Shown here: positions 4,540 through 8,736 of the stretch, in pieces
Numbering within the stretch: position 1 is the first letter of the stretch
Layout of the letters: each line of letters opens with the position of its first letter
NCBI GenBank assembly: GCA_021158895.1
Contig: JAGGSW010000003.1
Coordinates: forward strand, 1-8,736
Length of the DNA: 8,736 nucleotides
Source: Candidatus Odinarchaeota archaeon
GTDB taxonomy: Archaea > Asgardarchaeota > Baldrarchaeia > Baldrarchaeales > DXJG01
Direction: 5' to 3'
Translations under genes and position numbers: made by a program
The notes under the pieces: model-generated
Databases searched by the model: none
What the model saw: only the letters and a program-made list of their open reading frames with translations
What the model was told of the DNA's origin: nothing

Positions 4540-7254
4540 ATGGTAGTTATTGAGAATCCTCATACAATGAGCACTGAGGAAATTCTTAAAATTCTAAAAA
4601 CAAATCCTAATGGGCTAAATGAGGAAGAAGTAAAAAAACGGTTGGAACAATACGGTCCTAATGAACTTGTCGCCGCTAAAAAGATTTCTCCATTGAAAAT
4701 ATTTTTAGAACAGTTTAAAGACGTTCTGGTTATTATCCTTATAATAGCGTCATTAGTTTCTATGTTAATTGGAGAAATTTTGGATGCAACAGTTATAATG
4801 GCAATAGTTTTTGCATGCGTTATTTTAGGATTTACACAGGAATATCGAGCTGAAAAAGCTTTAGAAGCATTAAAAAAGCTTGCTGCACCAACAGCTAGAG
4901 TATTGCGAAATGGAAAAATTACGGAAGTCCCAGCAAGAGAAGTCGTACCTGGAGACATCATTCTAATTGAAGCAGGTGGCCGTATACCAGCCGATGCACG
5001 TCTCATAGAAGCGATTGACCTCCATGTTGATGAGGCTGTTTTAACAGGAGAATCTGTTCCAGTACTAAAAAGCACGGAAACATTACCAGAAGCAAAAATA
5101 TCAGTAGCAGACAGAAAAAACATGGTCTTCATGGGAACACATGCCACCTACGGTAGAGGAAAAGCGGTTGTTACAGCCACAGGAATGAACACCGAATTCG
5201 GAAAAATAGCCAGCATGCTACAATACGTGGAGGAGGAAAAAACCCCATTACAAGAAAGGTTAGAGCATGTTGGAAAATGGCTTGGGATATTATCCTTGGC
5301 TGTATGTTTTGCTGTGGCAGTTCTAGGAATACTCAGAGGCTATTCTTTATTAGAGATGTTTATTTGGGGTGTTAGTTTAGCTGTTGCAGCTGTCCCAGAA
5401 GCTCTTCCAGCGGTTGTTACAATTTCTCTTGTTTTTGGTTTTAAACAATGGTTAAAACGTAATGCCATTGTAAGAAAGCTTTACGCGGTGGAAACCCTTG
5501 GATGCGTCAATGTCATCTGTTCTGATAAAACAGGAACCATTACAAAAAATGAAATGACAGTACGTGAAATATACGTTAACGACAAAGTAATCAAAATCAC
5601 AGGATCTGGCTTTGACACTAAAGGAGAATTCTACGACGGAAACAGAAAAATAGACCCTCAAAGCATAGATGAATTATCTTTGGTTTTACGAATCGGAGCA
5701 CTCTGCAACAATGCCCAACTAGAAACCAGAAGTGAAAAAACAACATCTGTAGGTGACCCTACAGAAGTAGCATTACTGATTTCTGCCGTTAAAGCAGGAA
5801 TTAACCTCGAAGAACTAAATAAAGCTTATCCACGTATTAGAGAATTACCTTTCGACTCCGTCCGAAAACGTATGGCTACAATTCACGTCACACCCAAGGG
5901 AGAAAAGGTCGCATATGTTAAGGGAGCCCCAGAAGTAATACTCCAACTATGTTCATATATTCACCTAAACGGTGAGGTAAAGAAACTTACCGAAGAAAAA
6001 CGGAGGCAACTTTTGAAAATAGTTCAGGAAATGGCTAGTAGGGCTCTCAGAGTCCTTGCTATGGCATATAAAAAACTGGATAAAGTTGAGGAATATACCA
6101 CAGAAATCATCGAGAAAGACCTTGTTTTTGTTGGATTACAAGGTATGATTGATCCTCCGCGAGAAGAAGTTATACCAGCCATGAAATTGTGCAAAGAGGC
6201 TGGCATAAAAGTTGTTATGATAACTGGAGATCATAAACTCACAGCGGTTGCTGTAGCAAAAGAAATAGGTTTGCTAGAAGAAACATCAGAAGATAGACGT
6301 GTTTTAACTGGTGCTGAACTCGATGAAATAGATGACGAAGAACTGGAAAAGATCGTTGATAATGTTTCCGTTTATGCTAGAGTTTCACCGGAACATAAGG
6401 TACGTATAGTTAATGCATTAAAAAAGAGAGGCTATGTAGTTGCTATGACAGGTGACGGTGTAAATGATGCTCCTGCAGTCAAAAGAGCTGATGTAGGTAT
6501 CGCCATGGGCATCAAAGGTACCGATGTAACTAAAGAAGCTTCAGAAATGATACTTGCAGACGACAATTTTGCAACAATAGTAGCTGCGGTTGAAGAAGGC
6601 AGAGGTATCTACGATAACATTAAGAAGTACTTAATGTATCTCCTTTCCTGTAATGTAGGAGAAATATTACTCATGTTTGTAGCAAGCCTACTCGGATTAC
6701 CACTTCCCCTACTTGCAATACACATTTTGCTAATTAATTTAACAACTGATGGACTGCCAGCTATTGCCTTAAGCATAGATCCTCCTGATCCTGATATAAT
6801 GAAAAGACCTCCACGAGACCCAAAGGAAAGCGTATTTACACCAAGAATAAAAGGAATAATTGGCTTAGGTGGGTCATTAATGACAATAATAGGTATTCCC
6901 TTGTTTGCTTGGACTTATTTCAGAACATTCAACCTACTGTACGCTCAAACCCTGATCTTTTTCTGGATGACCCTATTTGAAATGTTCAGAGCATTTCCAT
7001 GTAGGTCGGAAAGAAAAACGAGCTTTGAATTAGGGTTCACAACAAACAAATACCTACTTTACGGCATATTCTCATCAATATTCATCACACTACTGATAAT
7101 CTATGTCCCAGCGCTACAACCGCTATTTAAAACAACTTCACTAAAAATTGCAGATATTCTAGTAGCTGCACTCCTTAGCGTTACCAGCTTAATAGTAATA
7201 GACTTAGGGAAAATGATAGCAAACAAAGGCTGGCTAAAATTTCTATCAAAATAA
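4540..7254 (+). CDS. P2A-type (SERCA/YloB-like) Ca2+-transporting ATPase
   Basis: A membrane pump of 904 residues that uses ATP to move Ca2+ out of the cytosol. An N-terminal cation-ATPase domain (about 5-72) precedes M1-M2. The actuator domain has LTGES (168-172). M4 carries VPEALP with E287. The phosphorylation site is SDKTGT with D329, followed by the nucleotide-binding domain with KGAPE (461-465). The P domain has ITGDH (561-565) and TGDGVNDAP (637-645). Aligned by eye to SERCA, site II ligands are E287, N733 and D737, and site I ligands are N705 and E708 (M5, NVGE), T736 and E814 (M8). Both calcium sites therefore look complete, unlike PMR1-type pumps with one. The loop reads DKTGTIT where L is commoner after the TGT. 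About ten membrane helices fit. The ATG start is supported by GGTGAT at 4528-4533. MscS follows after 42 bp. Confidence 0.95.
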   Translation: MVVIENPHTMSTEEILKILKTNPNGLNEEEVKKRLEQYGPNELVAAKKISPLKIFLEQFKDVLVIILIIASLVSMLIGEILDATVIMAIVFACVILGFTQEYRAEKALEALKKLAAPTARVLRNGKITEVPAREVVPGDIILIEAGGRIPADARLIEAIDLHVDEAVLTGESVPVLKSTETLPEAKISVADRKNMVFMGTHATYGRGKAVVTATGMNTEFGKIASMLQYVEEEKTPLQERLEHVGKWLGILSLAVCFAVAVLGILRGYSLLEMFIWGVSLAVAAVPEALPAVVTISLVFGFKQWLKRNAIVRKLYAVETLGCVNVICSDKTGTITKNEMTVREIYVNDKVIKITGSGFDTKGEFYDGNRKIDPQSIDELSLVLRIGALCNNAQLETRSEKTTSVGDPTEVALLISAVKAGINLEELNKAYPRIRELPFDSVRKRMATIHVTPKGEKVAYVKGAPEVILQLCSYIHLNGEVKKLTEEKRRQLLKIVQEMASRALRVLAMAYKKLDKVEEYTTEIIEKDLVFVGLQGMIDPPREEVIPAMKLCKEAGIKVVMITGDHKLTAVAVAKEIGLLEETSEDRRVLTGAELDEIDDEELEKIVDNVSVYARVSPEHKVRIVNALKKRGYVVAMTGDGVNDAPAVKRADVGIAMGIKGTDVTKEASEMILADDNFATIVAAVEEGRGIYDNIKKYLMYLLSCNVGEILLMFVASLLGLPLPLLAIHILLINLTTDGLPAIALSIDPPDPDIMKRPPRDPKESVFTPRIKGIIGLGGSLMTIIGIPLFAWTYFRTFNLLYAQTLIFFWMTLFEMFRAFPCRSERKTSFELGFTTNKYLLYGIFSSIFITLLIIYVPALQPLFKTTSLKIADILVAALLSVTSLIVIDLGKMIANKGWLKFLSK

Positions 7255-7257
7255 CAT

Positions 7258-7266
7258 ATTTATATG
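7258..7266 (+). promoter_or_regulatory. Possible TATA box between the ATPase and MscS genes
   Basis: ATTTATATG begins four bases after the ATPase stop and would place a start site near 7287, only about ten bases before the MscS ATG and inside its ribosome site. MscS may therefore be read mainly from the ATPase transcript, or from a nearly leaderless mRNA. The T-rich TTCTTTTCC (7267-7275) could be a weak terminator. Confidence 0.3.
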
Positions 7267-7296
7267 TTCTTTTCCTAAATTTAAGGGGGGATAAAA

Positions 7297-8088
7297 ATGC
7301 AAGAATTCTTAGATCTCCTTAGAAATTTATGGGATTACATAGCTACAGCGACAGGATATGTTGCACTAGGAATTAGAGTCACAATAATAGTAGTTATTAC
7401 GGTAATTATTGAAAGAATTGTTACAAGATATATGCGAAGATTTGGACGACGCCTGGAACTCGGTCCTGATATCACAAATGGACTCGTTGTTGTCTCCAGA
7501 TTCTTTGTACTCATAGGTGGCATAGTAGCTTTAATGGAAATTGGAGGCTTGCCCTCCGACTGGTTTGTCGCATTTAGCGCGCTGGGAGGAGCAGCCATAG
7601 GCTTCGCTTCGACGAGAACCATAGGTAATTTTATTGCGGGACTGTACATTTTAGCCAGTAGGCCTTTTCATGTAAATGATTACGTCGTTATCAAGGATAC
7701 AGAGGGCATAGTGAAAGAAATAACCATAAATTACACTAAAATATTAACAGCTGACTACAAAATAGTTTTAATCTCAAATCAAGAAGTTCTGGGTGCAAAT
7801 ATTACAAGATTTTCTCCAAAGGAAGGTGAATACTGTTACACTTTAGATGTTTCCTTTGATCATTCTTTAACAAAGGGAGAGTTAGAAAAAATTTTTGACA
7901 AGGTTATAGAAGAATTTAGCGAGAAAGTATCAAAAAGGCCGCATTACGCGATAATTCGTCTAAACAGATCAGAGAGAATATACAGATTCTATCTTCATTT
8001 TAAGAATCCAGAAGATCTATTTACTGTGCCATCCGAATTTCTAGCAAAAATAACCGAAGCATGGGATCAAGCTAGAACCCAAAAATAA
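7297..8088 (+). CDS. MscS-family small-conductance mechanosensitive channel
   Basis: A membrane channel that opens under membrane tension to release solutes after osmotic downshock. The 263 residues are close to E. coli MscS length. Membrane helices lie at about 17-39, 63-83 and 90-120. The third is the pore helix, with the glycine/alanine-rich FSALGGAAIGFASTRTIGNFIAGLYIL pattern (split here: 93-105, 106-118), ending in the family mark RPFHVNDYV (122-130). The cytosolic beta domain follows (about 125-172), with LISNQEVLG (158-166) where the family usually has a proline-asparagine. An alpha/beta C-terminal domain runs to the end. The ATG has a strong purine site, AAGGGGGGAT (7283-7292). Co-transcription with the Ca2+-ATPase is likely given the 42-bp gap. 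The gene is convergent with the protease gene, 16 bp apart. Confidence 0.93.
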   Translation: MQEFLDLLRNLWDYIATATGYVALGIRVTIIVVITVIIERIVTRYMRRFGRRLELGPDITNGLVVVSRFFVLIGGIVALMEIGGLPSDWFVAFSALGGAAIGFASTRTIGNFIAGLYILASRPFHVNDYVVIKDTEGIVKEITINYTKILTADYKIVLISNQEVLGANITRFSPKEGEYCYTLDVSFDHSLTKGELEKIFDKVIEEFSEKVSKRPHYAIIRLNRSERIYRFYLHFKNPEDLFTVPSEFLAKITEAWDQARTQK

Positions 8089-8104
8089 GAGCATAATTGA
8101 ATGC

Positions 8105-8736
8105 TTACATCATTTTCCTTTTATTCGAGTTATATAGGAAAAATGCGATCAAAGTAACTATGAGAGAAACGATTAATCCTATTAAACCTCCTTCTGGACC
8201 AAAATTGCCTCCTGTTAGCCAAGCTGGCCCCTTAACAATTGTAACTAATATTCCCTCAACTTTATTGCCACTAATGGGAAAACCATAAATGTAACCTTCA
8301 AAAAAGTTCCAAGTAAAATGTAACCCAATTGGAAAATGTAACCCCTGTGTTTTAAGATAACATATTGCGAGAAGAGCTCCTATAATACTTATCACAATCA
8401 TGGCAAGAAAGTTTACATTGGGATTAAAAACATGCATTAAGCCGAAAACAATCGAAGAAATAAGAATGGCTTGATTTTCACTTAGCGACAGAAGAGCGTT
8501 TTGAAAAAGATATCCTCGAAAAACTAATTCTTCCATAAAAGCAACAGATAAAGATGCCAACAACCCGTATACTAAATAACCTATATTAATTTTACTGTTT
8601 ATTTCAATGCGAATCAACCCTAAATTGATTTCCGTAACGAAAACGGTGCTTATCATAAACACTCCTACGAAAATTCCTAAAATAAAGTCAAGCACATTCT
8701 TTTTATGTGTTTTTAATCCTAAATTCCATATAGATT
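8105..8736 (-). CDS. CPBP-family intramembrane metalloprotease (Rce1/Abi-like), 5' end outside window
   Basis: A multi-pass membrane protein of the CPBP family, whose eukaryotic member Rce1 trims CaaX proteins. Archaeal substrates are largely unknown. Counted from the GTG at 8695, the motifs are EELVFRG (E55, E56, R60), FGLMH (H88) and HFTWN (H126, N130), the expected glutamate-arginine-histidine-histidine set, so it should be catalytically competent. Hydrophobic helices lie near 3-20, 38-54, 76-90, 96-113 and 168-190. The GTG has no ribosome site, and the frame continues open to the window edge, adding SIWNLGLKTHKKN before it. That segment looks like normal family sequence ahead of a membrane helix, so the gene almost certainly starts beyond 8736 and is partial here (209 residues visible). 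The tail is lysine-rich (NSNKRKMM). It is convergent with MscS. Confidence 0.9.
   Translation of the reverse strand, partial: SIWNLGLKTHKKNVLDFILGIFVGVFMISTVFVTEINLGLIRIEINSKINIGYLVYGLLASLSVAFMEELVFRGYLFQNALLSLSENQAILISSIVFGLMHVFNPNVNFLAMIVISIIGALLAICYLKTQGLHFPIGLHFTWNFFEGYIYGFPISGNKVEGILVTIVKGPAWLTGGNFGPEGGLIGLIVSLIVTLIAFFLYNSNKRKMM

Noticed and set aside
4560..5147. 195-codon minus-strand ORF
   Set aside because: It lies entirely inside the Ca2+-ATPase gene and has a serine/isoleucine-rich shadow composition.
3520..8736. Functional link between the small GTPase and the Rce1-like protease (CaaX processing)
   Set aside because: The GTPase ends in MNETN with no CaaX or other C-terminal cysteine motif, and the genes are far apart on opposite strands. 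CPBP proteases are common in archaea without prenylated GTPases.
1..8736. CRISPR array, insertion sequence, prophage or toxin-antitoxin cassette
   Set aside because: No regularly spaced direct repeats, no transposase or integrase, no long terminal inverted repeats, and no composition break between genes.

Overview
The window reads as a stretch of archaeal chromosome. The main evidence is a full-length archaeosine tRNA-guanine transglycosylase (arcTGT) with a C-terminal PUA domain, an enzyme class found only in archaea. Supporting signs are TATA-like promoter boxes, T-run terminators, Shine-Dalgarno sites matching the archaeal 16S tail, and frequent TTG/GTG/CTG starts. The DNA is clearly AT-rich. 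A Rab/Ras-like small GTPase points toward lineages rich in such proteins (Asgard archaea first, Bathyarchaeia and relatives as alternatives). A two-domain protein disulfide oxidoreductase (PDO) hints at a thermophilic lifestyle or ancestry. The lineage is inference; no marker here settles it. There is no sign of mobile DNA, CRISPR, rRNA or tRNA.

Layout. 1-333: a small winged-helix regulator (+), convergent with the PDO gene (-, 334-990), only 5 bp between stop codons. The PDO frame and homology extend upstream of the first standard start codon, to a probable CTG start placed well behind a strong Shine-Dalgarno site. 991-1266: divergent intergenic region between PDO and tgtA. 1267-3291: tgtA (+). 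3292-3519: terminator-like sequence, then a good promoter and an inverted repeat in front of the small GTPase gene (3520-4287, +). 4288-4539: a gene-free leader with a TATA box and two inverted repeats, in front of a P2A Ca2+-ATPase (4540-7254, +). 7297-8088: an MscS-type mechanosensitive channel (+), 42 bp downstream. 8105-8736: a CPBP (Rce1/Abi-type) membrane protease on the minus strand, convergent with MscS and cut at its 5' end by the window edge.

Functional picture. This is mostly housekeeping: tRNA modification, thiol-disulfide chemistry, GTPase signalling, calcium export and osmotic safety. The ATPase and MscS genes form a plausible ion/osmotic pair and may be co-transcribed; most other genes look singly transcribed. 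The less ordinary features are the GTPase (Arf-like DLGGQP switch II in a Rab-like frame, a C-terminal extension of about 75 residues, no lipidation cysteine), the structured leaders before the GTPase and ATPase genes, and the PDO start. I do not see a convincing new multi-gene system.
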